Positions 26,545 through 35,278 of a stretch of DNA of 64,000 nt are shown piece by piece. The stretch is from JAHECE01 sp963780675 (GTDB taxonomy: Bacteria > Actinomycetota > Actinomycetes > Actinomycetales > JAHECE01). Below the pieces are notes generated by a model. It ran no database searches. It saw only the letters and a program-made list of their open reading frames with translations, and was not told the DNA's origin. Position 1 is the first letter of the stretch; each line of letters opens with the position of its first letter. Both the position numbers and the translations under genes were made by a program. The DNA lies in the NCBI GenBank assembly GCA_963780675.1, contig CAWACR010000003.1, forward strand, positions 434,001-498,000, given 5' to 3'.

Positions 26545-28059
26545 ATGTCCGACGCCACCCTCACCCGCCACACCGCCGGCGACCTCGCTGCGCTGCTCCA
26601 GGCCCGCGAGGTCTCGAGCGTCGAGGTCACCCGGGCGCACCTCGACCGCATCGCCGAGGTCGACGGCGCCGTTCACGCCTTCCTGCACGTCAGCGCCGAG
26701 GAGGCCCTCGCGACGGCCCGCGCGGTGGACGCGCGGCGCGCCGCCGGGGAGCACCTCCACGGCCTCGCCGGGGTGCCCGTCGCGGTCAAGGACATCGTCG
26801 TCACCAAGGGCATGCCGACGACGGCGGGCTCCCGCATCCTCGAGGGCTGGATCCCGCCCTACGACGCCACGCTGGTCGAGCGGTTGAAGGCCGCCGGGAT
26901 GCCGATCCTCGGCAAGACGAACTGCGACGAGTTCGCCATGGGCTCGAGCACCGAGCACTCCGGCTACGGCCCCACGCGCAACCCCTGGGACCTCGACCGG
27001 ATCCCCGGCGGGTCCGGCGGCGGGTCCGCGGCCGCCGTCGCCGCGTACGAGGCGCCGCTGGCCATCGGCACGGACACCGGCGGCTCGATCCGCCAGCCCG
27101 CGGCCGTCACCGGCTCGGTCGGCGTCAAGCCCACCTACGGCGGCGTGTCCCGCTACGGCCTCATCGCTCTCGCCTCGAGCCTGGACCAGGCGGGTCCCGT
27201 GAGCCGCACGGTCCTCGACTCCGCCCTCCTCCACCAGGTCATCGGCGGTCACGACCGACGCGACTCGACCTCCCTCCCCGAGCCCCTGCCCGACGTCGTC
27301 CGCGCGGCCCACGAGGGCGACATCCGCGGCCTGCGGGTCGGCGTCGTGCGCGAGCTCACGGGCGAGGGGTACCAGCCCGGCGTGCGCGCGAGCTTCGAGG
27401 CCGCCGTCGCCCTCCTCGAGGAGGCGGGGGCCGAGGTGGTCGAGGTCGCGTGCCCGAGCTTCGAGTACGCCCTCTCCGCCTACTACCTGATCCTCCCCGC
27501 CGAGGCGTCGTCCAACCTCGCGAAGTTCGACGGCATGCGCTACGGCCTGCGCGTCGAGCCCGCCGAGGGCCCGGTCACCGCCGAACGGGTCATGGCGGCG
27601 ACGCGCGGCGCCGGCTTCGGTGACGAGGTCAAGCGCCGGATCATCCTCGGCACCTACGCGTTGTCCGCCGGCTACTACGACGCCTACTACGGCACCGCGC
27701 AGAAGGTCCGCACCCTGATCCAGCGGGACTTCGCCGCTGCGTTCGCCCGGGCCGACGTGCTCGTCTCGCCGACGGCGCCCACCACCGCGTTCCGCCTGGG
27801 GGAGAAGCTCGACGACCCCATGGCGATGTACCTCAACGACATCGCGACCATCCCCGCCAACCTGGCCGGCATCCCGGGCATGTCCCTGCCGAGCGGCCTG
27901 TCCGACGACGGACTGCCGGTCGGGTTCCAGATCCTCGCCCCGGCGCGGGCGGACGACCGGCTGTACCGCGTCGGCGGCGTCCTGGAGTCCGCCCTCGTCG
28001 AGCGGTGGGGCGGCCCCGTCCTCGCCGCCGCGCCCGAGCTGGAGGTGTCCCACCGATGA
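26545..28059 (+). CDS. gatA: Aspartyl/glutamyl-tRNA amidotransferase subunit A
   Basis: 504 residues. Amidase-signature enzyme that releases ammonia from glutamine. The Ser-cisSer-Lys triad is complete: Lys82 in GVPVAVKDIVVTKG, cis-Ser157 in PGGSGGGSAAAVAA and nucleophile Ser181 in GTDTGGSIRQPAAVTG, with the family spacing of 24 residues between the serines. It starts 3 nt after gatC and overlaps gatB by 4 nt (ATGA). Confidence 0.97.
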   Translation: MSDATLTRHTAGDLAALLQAREVSSVEVTRAHLDRIAEVDGAVHAFLHVSAEEALATARAVDARRAAGEHLHGLAGVPVAVKDIVVTKGMPTTAGSRILEGWIPPYDATLVERLKAAGMPILGKTNCDEFAMGSSTEHSGYGPTRNPWDLDRIPGGSGGGSAAAVAAYEAPLAIGTDTGGSIRQPAAVTGSVGVKPTYGGVSRYGLIALASSLDQAGPVSRTVLDSALLHQVIGGHDRRDSTSLPEPLPDVVRAAHEGDIRGLRVGVVRELTGEGYQPGVRASFEAAVALLEEAGAEVVEVACPSFEYALSAYYLILPAEASSNLAKFDGMRYGLRVEPAEGPVTAERVMAATRGAGFGDEVKRRIILGTYALSAGYYDAYYGTAQKVRTLIQRDFAAAFARADVLVSPTAPTTAFRLGEKLDDPMAMYLNDIATIPANLAGIPGMSLPSGLSDDGLPVGFQILAPARADDRLYRVGGVLESALVERWGGPVLAAAPELEVSHR

Positions 28060-29570
28060 GCACGCACCTCACCGACGCCCTGACGTCCTACGAGGACGCC
28101 GTCGCCCGATTCGACCCCGTGATCGGGCTCGAGGTCCACGTGGAGCTCGGCACCAGGTCGAAGATGTTCTGCTCGGCCGGCACGGAGTTCGGCGCGGAGC
28201 CGAACTCGCTGGTCTCACCCGTGTCACTCGGCCTGCCGGGCGCCCTTCCGGTGGTCAACCGGACGGCGGTGGAGTACGCGATCCGCATCGGCCTGGCCCT
28301 GAACTGCCAGATCGCGCAGACCTGCCGGTTCGCCCGGAAGAACTACTTCTACCCGGACGTCCCGAAGAACTTCCAGACCTCCCAGTACGACGAGCCGATC
28401 GCCTTCGAGGGGCACCTCGACGTGGAGCTCGACGACGGCACCACCGTCCGCGTCGAGATCGAGCGCGCTCACATGGAGGAGGACGCCGGCAAGAACACCC
28501 ACGTCGGCGGGGCCACGGGACGGATCCACGGCGCCGAGTACTCCCTCGTGGACTACAACCGCGCCGGCATTCCCCTGGTCGAGATCGTCACGAAGCCGAT
28601 CGTGGGCGCAGGGGAGCGCGCGCCCGAGGTCGCCCGCGCCTACGTCCAGGCCCTGCGCGACATCTTCCGCACGCTCGGCGTCTCCGAGGCCCGCATGGAG
28701 CGCGGCAACGTGCGTGCGGACGTCAACGTCTCGCTCCGACCGAGCCCCGACGCGCCGCTCGGCACCCGCACGGAGACCAAGAACGTCAACTCCTTCCGCA
28801 GCGTCGAGCGCTCGGTCCGCTACGAGATCCAGCGTCAGGCGGCGATCCTCACCGACGGCGGGTCGATCCTCCAGGAGACCCGGCACTGGCACGAGGACTC
28901 GGGCACCACGTCGCCCGGCCGCGTGAAGTCCGACGCCGAGGACTACCGCTACTTCCCCGAGCCGGACCTCGTGCCGATCGCCCCGAGCCGGGAGTGGGTC
29001 GAGGAGATCCGGGCGAGCCTGCCCGAGGCGCCGGGCGCGCGCCGTCGTCGGCTCCAGGCCGACTGGGGCTTCGCGGACACCGACATGCGCGACGCCGCCA
29101 ACGCCGGTGCCGTCGACCTGATCGAGGCGACGGTGGACGCCGGGGCAGCGCCGGCCGCTGCCCGGAAGTGGTGGATGGGCGAACTCGCGCGCACGGCCAA
29201 CGCCCGCGCCGTCGACCTCGCCGACCTCCCGGTGACCCCCGCCCAGGTCGCGGCCCTGCAGGGTCTCGTGGACTCGGGGAAGATCAACGACAAACTCGCG
29301 CGCCAGGTCCTCGAGGGAGTCCTCGCCGGGGAGGGGAGCCCCGAGGACGTCGTCGCGGCCCGCGGTCTCGCGGTGGTGTCCGACGACGGCGCCCTCCTGG
29401 AGGCGATCGACGCCGCCCTCGCAGCCCAGCCCGACGTCGCGGACAAGATCCGGGCCGGCCGGGTCCAGGCCGCGGGCGCCATCGTCGGCGCGGTCATGAA
29501 GGCGACCAAGGGGCAGGCCGATGCCGCCCGGGTCCGCGCTCTGATCCTCGAGCGAGTGGGCTCCCGATGA
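28056..29570 (+). CDS. gatB: Aspartyl/glutamyl-tRNA amidotransferase subunit B
   Basis: 504 residues. Kinase subunit that binds the mischarged tRNA and activates its side-chain carboxylate with ATP. VIGLEVHVELGTRSKMFC, CQIAQTCRFARKNYFYPDVPKN and DYNRAGIPLVEIVT mark the cradle domain; EDYRYFPEPDLVPI and the C-terminal YqeY-like tail (KINDKLARQVLEGVLAGEG) are present. One canonical zinc cysteine region reads SAGTEFG rather than the CP/CS-rich form, as in many actinobacterial GatB. ATGA overlaps on both sides couple it to gatA and to the acetyltransferase. Confidence 0.97.
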   Translation: MSTHLTDALTSYEDAVARFDPVIGLEVHVELGTRSKMFCSAGTEFGAEPNSLVSPVSLGLPGALPVVNRTAVEYAIRIGLALNCQIAQTCRFARKNYFYPDVPKNFQTSQYDEPIAFEGHLDVELDDGTTVRVEIERAHMEEDAGKNTHVGGATGRIHGAEYSLVDYNRAGIPLVEIVTKPIVGAGERAPEVARAYVQALRDIFRTLGVSEARMERGNVRADVNVSLRPSPDAPLGTRTETKNVNSFRSVERSVRYEIQRQAAILTDGGSILQETRHWHEDSGTTSPGRVKSDAEDYRYFPEPDLVPIAPSREWVEEIRASLPEAPGARRRRLQADWGFADTDMRDAANAGAVDLIEATVDAGAAPAAARKWWMGELARTANARAVDLADLPVTPAQVAALQGLVDSGKINDKLARQVLEGVLAGEGSPEDVVAARGLAVVSDDGALLEAIDAALAAQPDVADKIRAGRVQAAGAIVGAVMKATKGQADAARVRALILERVGSR

Positions 29571-30130
29571 CCAAGCCCAGGCTCCGGGGCGAGATGGTCT
29601 CGCTGCGTCCCATCCGCGCCGACGACGCCGAGGCCTCGTGGAACCTCGTGACCGACCCGGAGGGCCGGCGCATGACCGGCACCACGGCGATCTTCACCCG
29701 CGACCAGGTCGAGGACTGGTGCGCCACCGTGGCGTCGGTAGCCGGCCGGTACGACTGGGCGGTCACGGCCGGCGGCGACGACGAGATGCTCGGTGAGTTC
29801 GTCCTCAACGAGATCGACCAGCGGGCGGGGAGTGCAAACGTCCGGCTGGGGCTGCGCCCGGGGCACCGGGGGCGCGGGTACGCCCGCGAGGCCCTGATCC
29901 TCGTGCTGCGCTTCGCGTTCACACCGCCGCCCGAGGGGCTCGGCCTGCACCGGGTCAGCCTGGACGTCCTGAGCATCAACCCCCGCGCGTTCGCGCTCTA
30001 CGAGAGCCTCGGGTTCGTCACCGAGGGGCGGTTGAGGGACGCGCACGTCGACGGCGAGCGCTACTGCGACGTGATCCTCATGGCCATGCTCGAGGACGAC
30101 TTCGCGCAGGCGAGCGCCTCCTGGCTCTAG
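29567..30130 (+). CDS. GNAT N-acetyltransferase (RimJ/RimL-like)
   Basis: 187 residues. Acetyl-CoA-dependent transferase: VSLRPIRADDAEASWNLV at the start, VRLGLRPGHRGRGYAREAL with the Q/R-x-x-G-x-G/A pyrophosphate loop (about 100-118), and LGLHRVSLDVLSINPRAFALYESLGFVTEG, the classical RimJ/RimL C-terminal motif. The substrate is unknown; this branch acts on protein N-termini or small amines. Its ATG overlaps the gatB stop by 4 nt, so it is translated as part of the gatCAB unit, an association I would not have predicted from its family. Confidence 0.88.
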   Translation: MTKPRLRGEMVSLRPIRADDAEASWNLVTDPEGRRMTGTTAIFTRDQVEDWCATVASVAGRYDWAVTAGGDDEMLGEFVLNEIDQRAGSANVRLGLRPGHRGRGYAREALILVLRFAFTPPPEGLGLHRVSLDVLSINPRAFALYESLGFVTEGRLRDAHVDGERYCDVILMAMLEDDFAQASASWL

Positions 30131-30180
30131 TCGGGGCAGCGTCGGCCGCCTTCGACAGATCGCGAACACCCCGGCGGACC

Positions 30181-30238
30181 GCGACCATCGGGTCGGTTCG
30201 CGACCATCGGGTCGGTTCGCGAACTCCTGGAGTTCGCG
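30181..30238. repeat. 19-bp tandem duplication followed by a short hairpin
   Basis: GCGACCATCGGGTCGGTTC is repeated exactly twice (30181-30199, 30200-30218). It runs into an inverted repeat, CGCGAACTCC / GGAGTTCGCG (10-bp arms, 1-nt spacer, ending at 30238). The word GCGAAC recurs nearby. It lies between convergent GNAT and photolyase genes and could act as a terminator. Confidence 0.75.
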
Positions 30239-30302
30239 GTTGGCCCACATGTTCGCGGTCTGCCCGCGACGTTTCGCCGCCGCAGCCGCGGGCGGTCTCG
30301 CC

Positions 30303-31706
30303 TCAGCGGGGGCGGCGGGCGTGGTCCGCGAGCGACTGGGCCCGCTCGACGGCGTGGTCGACGATCCGCGCGGGGTACCCGGTCGGCACGCCGCCGGGGA
30401 GGGTCCACGGCTCGTGGACAGCCTTGCCCCGGACACCTGCCAGCTCCGGGACGTAGCGCCGGACGTAGTCCCCGGACGGGTCGAACTTCACTCCCTGCGA
30501 CACGGGGTTGAAGATGCGGAAGTACGGCGCGGCGTCGGTCCCGGTGCCCGCGACCCACTGCCAGCCGTGCTGGTTGGAGGCGACGTCGCCGTCCACGAGG
30601 TGGCGCATGAAGTGCTCCGCTCCGCGCTGCCAGTGCACGTGCAGGTCCTTGACCAGGAACGACGCGACGATCATGCGGACGCGGTTGTGCATCCAGCCCT
30701 CCGTGAGGAGCTGGCGCATCCCGGCGTCGACCATCGGGTAGCCCGTCCGGCCCGCCGCCCACGCGGCGAGGCGCTCCGCCTCCACCTCGCCCGACGCCCA
30801 GGCGTCCTCCGGGACGACGGCGCGCAACGACGTCGTCGCCGAACCCGGGGAGTGGAAGAGCACGTCCGCGTAGAACTCCCGCCAGCACAGCTCGGAGCGG
30901 AACGTGGCCGGGCCGGACGCCGGGCCGGACGCCGGGCCGGATGCAGCAATCGTGCCTGCGAGGTCCGCCAGCAGCGTGCGGGGGTGCACCTCGCCGAACT
31001 TCAGTGCCGCGGACAGCCGTGACGTTCCCGCGAGGTCAGGGCGGTCGCGGGCCTCGGCGTACCCCGGCAGGGCGTCGTCGCGGAAGGCGGCCCACCGCCG
31101 CCGGGCCGCAGTCTCGCCGGCCGTCCCGAGGCGCACGCCGCCCAGGTCCGGAGGCACGGGGAGGGCGTCCACGCCGTGCCCGCGCCCGGGCGCCACCCAG
31201 TCGACGGCGAGGGTTCCCGACGGCGCGGGCTCGCGCCAGCCGTGCTCCAGCCAGGCCCGCCGGAAAGGGGTGAAGACCCGGTACGGCGTGCCGCCGCCGG
31301 TTCGGAGGGTCCCCGGTGCGACGGCGTACGGCGACCCGGTGCGCACGAGTCGGCGTCCACGCTCACTGAGCGCGCGCTCAGCGGCCGCGTCGCGCCGTCG
31401 GCCGTAGGGCCCGAAGTCGGAGGCGACGTGGACCGACTCGGCCGCGACGTGCCGCGAAAGGTCACTGACGGCCGTCACGGCGTCCCCACGAAGGACGGTG
31501 AGCCGGCCGCCCATCGCCTCGTCGAGCGCGGCCAGCGAGGCCAGGAGGTACGCCACCCGCGGTCCGCCCGCCGGGGCGAGCAGGGCGTCGTCGAGCACGA
31601 AGACGCCGACGACGCCGCCCGCGTCCCGGCCCGCTCGTGCGGCCTCGAGGAGGGCGGGGTTGTCGGCGAGACGCAGGTCGCGGCGGAACCACAGGATGCT
31701 CGGCAC
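30303..31706 (-). CDS. phr: Deoxyribodipyrimidine photolyase (CPD photolyase, class I)
   Basis: 467 residues. Light-driven repair of cyclobutane pyrimidine dimers. The N-terminal antenna domain starts SILWFRRDLRLADNPAL; the FAD domain contains SRLSAALKFGEVHPRTL, FRSELCWREFYADVLFH, TGYPMVDAGMRQLLTEGWMHNR and the substrate/FAD signature NQHGWQWVAGTGTDAAPYFRIFNP. A 12-bp DNA repeat near 30,905-30,945 encodes a Gly-Pro-Ala-Ser repeat just before the FAD-domain helix, probably a lineage-specific linker expansion. The GTG is 6 nt behind TACGGT (leaderless type). Confidence 0.95.
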   Translation of the reverse strand: MPSILWFRRDLRLADNPALLEAARAGRDAGGVVGVFVLDDALLAPAGGPRVAYLLASLAALDEAMGGRLTVLRGDAVTAVSDLSRHVAAESVHVASDFGPYGRRRDAAAERALSERGRRLVRTGSPYAVAPGTLRTGGGTPYRVFTPFRRAWLEHGWREPAPSGTLAVDWVAPGRGHGVDALPVPPDLGGVRLGTAGETAARRRWAAFRDDALPGYAEARDRPDLAGTSRLSAALKFGEVHPRTLLADLAGTIAASGPASGPASGPATFRSELCWREFYADVLFHSPGSATTSLRAVVPEDAWASGEVEAERLAAWAAGRTGYPMVDAGMRQLLTEGWMHNRVRMIVASFLVKDLHVHWQRGAEHFMRHLVDGDVASNQHGWQWVAGTGTDAAPYFRIFNPVSQGVKFDPSGDYVRRYVPELAGVRGKAVHEPWTLPGGVPTGYPARIVDHAVERAQSLADHARRPR

Positions 31707-31712
31707 GGGTGA

Positions 31713-31718
31713 ACCGTA
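31713..31718 (-). promoter_or_regulatory. -10 element of phr
   Basis: TACGGT on the minus strand, 6 nt before the GTG at 31706. Confidence 0.55.
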
Positions 31719-31820
31719 GGACGAGGCGATCGTCCTCGTGCGAGGCGTCCGCACGCGGGGTGCCGCACGCGGGAGTCGTCGGCGGGAGGGCCGCCTGCGC
31801 CTGGCGGCCCGACACAGAAC

Positions 31821-31855
31821 GCGGCCCCGGTCACGGGGGGTGTGACCAGGGCCGC
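31821..31855 (-). terminator. Probable terminator of the MerR-family gene
   Basis: Hairpin with 13 paired positions and one mismatch (GCGGCCC-C-GGTCAC with GTGACC-A-GGGCCGC) and a 7-nt loop, about 190 nt beyond the regulator stop on the minus strand. Confidence 0.5.
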
Positions 31856-32047
31856 GGGGGGGACCTGCAGCTCGAGTGAGCCGCGCCAGGGTTCGCCTGC
31901 GCAACCAGCCTGCCCGCTGGTCAGGGGCTCTCGCCCGCTCGTGCCGCAAACCTCGGGATGTCCCCGGTCTGTGAAGTTGGTGCCTTGATGGTTCCGCACG
32001 GCTCGGACGCTCGGCCGGGTACTAGGTCCCACCGCCCGACCCGCGCG

Positions 32048-32785
32048 TCACGTCAGGCGGGTGCGGGCGAAGGTCGCCATGGCGTCGCGGAGGTAGGGCG
32101 CGAGGCCCGACGCGATGGCGTCGTAGGTGGCGGTGAACCGTGGATCGTCCACGTACATCTGGCCGAGGCCCGTGTACGACGCCGCGTCCGGCGTCCAGAA
32201 GACGCACGTGTGTGCGTAGTGGCGGGCGATCAGCGCCTGGGTGCGTTCGTCGTCAGCGGGGACGCCGGCTCGCATCACCTCCGCGATGGCCAGGGTGTTC
32301 TCCTGGTTCTCGCGCCGGAATCGCGCCCGGCCCTCCTCGCCGAGCGCCGCCCAGGAGGCGTTGCTGCGATCGATCGTCTCGTTGCCCCAGCGTTCGCGGG
32401 CCTCCTGCTCGTACTGGCTCTGGTCGAAGCCTCGGTAGAGGTCCTTCGCGGCCATCTCCACTCCCTTCTCGAGGGTCTCGATCGTGCGGGCGACCGTCTC
32501 GGCCAGCCGGGCGAGCCTGTCCCGCTCGGCGACGAGGCGCTCGTGGTGCGATCGCAGGTGATCCGGGCGCACGCCGTCGTCCAGGGCCACGGCGATCCCG
32601 GCGAGGTCCACGCCCAGCTCGCGCAGCACGAGGATCTGTTGGAGCCGGAGCAGTTCCTCGTGCCCGTACAGGCGCCGTCCGCCCGGTCCGGTGCCCGACG
32701 GAGTGAGCAGGCCGATCGCGTCGTAGTGGCGCAGCGTCCGCGACGTGACGCCCGAGAGCCGGGCGACCTGCCCGATCGTCCACAT
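32048..32785 (-). CDS. MerR-family regulator with TipAS ligand-binding domain
   Basis: 245 residues. Residues 1-70 are a MerR winged helix (WTIGQVARLSGVTSRTLRHYDAIGLLTP), then a dimerisation helix (about 75-115). The C-terminal part (about 120-245) matches the TipAS antibiotic-recognition domain: DLYRGFDQSQYEQEARERWG, and a terminal YLRDAMATFARTRL. TipAS domains bind thiopeptides and other cyclic compounds; the ligand here is unknown. GGGGAG lies 8 nt before the ATG. Its promoter carries a MerR-type operator, so autoregulation is likely. The only near neighbours are photolyase and ilvD, so a target beyond itself is not obvious. Confidence 0.93.
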   Translation of the reverse strand: MWTIGQVARLSGVTSRTLRHYDAIGLLTPSGTGPGGRRLYGHEELLRLQQILVLRELGVDLAGIAVALDDGVRPDHLRSHHERLVAERDRLARLAETVARTIETLEKGVEMAAKDLYRGFDQSQYEQEARERWGNETIDRSNASWAALGEEGRARFRRENQENTLAIAEVMRAGVPADDERTQALIARHYAHTCVFWTPDAASYTGLGQMYVDDPRFTATYDAIASGLAPYLRDAMATFARTRLT

Positions 32786-32834
32786 GGTCGTGACTCCCCG
32801 TTCCGTGGGGCAGTCCGTCCGCCCGCAGCACACG

Positions 32835-32865
32835 ACGCTAAGTGTTGACGTTACGTCACCTGCAA
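32835..32865 (-). promoter_or_regulatory. MerR-type promoter with palindromic operator
   Basis: On the minus strand: -35 TTGCAG (32865-32860), a 19-bp spacer and -10 TAGCGT (32840-32835). The spacer contains the perfect palindrome TGACGTAACGTCA (32858-32846). The overlong 19-bp spacing and central dyad are the hallmark of promoters activated by MerR proteins; the site precedes the TipAS-type gene. Confidence 0.8.
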
Positions 32866-33036
32866 CCGATCGGCCGGACGCAAGCCGATCGGTCGGGCCG
32901 ACGTCCTGCCCTGCCCCGCCCTCGCCGGCCCCCCGCGCCCCCCTTTGCGGCCCGCCGCGCACGCCGACCTCAGCGTTTGCGGCCCGCCGTCGGAGAGCCC
33001 CGGGTCTGGGAAGGTCCAGGTCTAGGCTCGGTGACC

Positions 33037-34743
<1,707 letters not shown>

Positions 34744-35085
34744 ACCGGACGGCGTAGTCGTCGGGTGCGCGTCGTCGGGTGCTTCCGCGGAAACTCCGTT
34801 GCGCCTGGCGCGAGGTTCTTTCCGCAGGGGTATCGAGGCTGGGCGGGACCGGGAGCGCTGCCGGCACCGCGGCTCGCTCCTCGGCGTGTCGGTTGACGGC
34901 GGTCAGAACTGGGGGTCCGGGCTGACGCAGCCAGGCGTGACGCCGAGATGAAACCGCAGGTCGAGGCGATTTCCGGCGGCCTCGCCGTGGCTGCGAGGTG
35001 TCCACGATGCGGACGGTGATTCCGCTAGGTAAGACCTGGGACTTTCGGGGTGCCAGGGCGCGTGAGCGTGGCCTACTGTGAGCGC
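34744..35085. other. Intergenic region upstream of the ilvB leader
   Basis: 342 nt with no supportable gene. It contains a 12-nt duplication (TCGTCGGGTGC with flanking base, near 34,757 and 34,771) soon after the ilvD stop, and at its end the leader promoter. Short open frames on both strands lack start signals. Confidence 0.6.
35074..35079 (+). promoter_or_regulatory. -10 element of the ilvB leader transcript
   Basis: TACTGT, 6 nt before the leader-peptide ATG, so transcription probably starts at or next to the ATG. Confidence 0.65.
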
Positions 35086-35139
35086 ATGCACACATCGCTC
35101 GTCGTAGTACGTCGGCGCGCTGACGCCGCCGCCGTGTAA
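35086..35139 (+). CDS. ilvB leader peptide (17 residues)
   Basis: Short open frame ATG...TAA encoding MHTSLVVVRRRADAAAV. Residues 5-8 are Leu-Val-Val-Val, and two of the valines use GTA, which is scarce in this GC-rich sequence, so the ribosome would be sensitive to charged tRNA-Val. An intrinsic terminator follows 23 nt after the stop and precedes ilvB. This is the layout of a ribosome-mediated branched-chain amino acid attenuator, as known for ilvBNC in corynebacteria and Streptomyces. The frame itself appears leaderless. Confidence 0.82.
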   Translation: MHTSLVVVRRRADAAAV

Positions 35140-35162
35140 GCGGTCGAGCCCGTCTGCGCGCA

Positions 35163-35200
35163 CCCCTCCGAGAAGACCACACGGTCCGGGGGGCTTTTTT
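35163..35200 (+). terminator. ilvB attenuator terminator
   Basis: Inner stem GACC/GGTC with an ACAC loop (35175-35186), outer pairing of the CCCCTCC stretch (35163-35169) with the G run (35188-35193), then six T at 35195-35200. One of only two U-tract terminators in the window. Confidence 0.85.
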
Positions 35201-35278
35201 CTGCCCGGATCGACGACGGCACCGACGCCACCAGAAGTCCGACACACAGCACGACACACAGCAACCAGGAGAGAACCG

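Larger units (their letters stand above)
31707..32047. other. Intergenic region without a recognisable gene
   Basis: 341 nt between the tipA-like regulator stop and the photolyase start. It contains the photolyase -10 box and one imperfect hairpin; open frames here lack start signals and codon bias, so none is called. Confidence 0.6.

Noticed and set aside
31800..32040. A small gene between photolyase and the MerR regulator
   Set aside because: Candidate frames have no ribosome site or -10/start geometry and cross a hairpin.
34744..35085. Small open frames between ilvD and the ilvB leader
   Set aside because: No start signal, no codon bias and overlap with promoter sequence.
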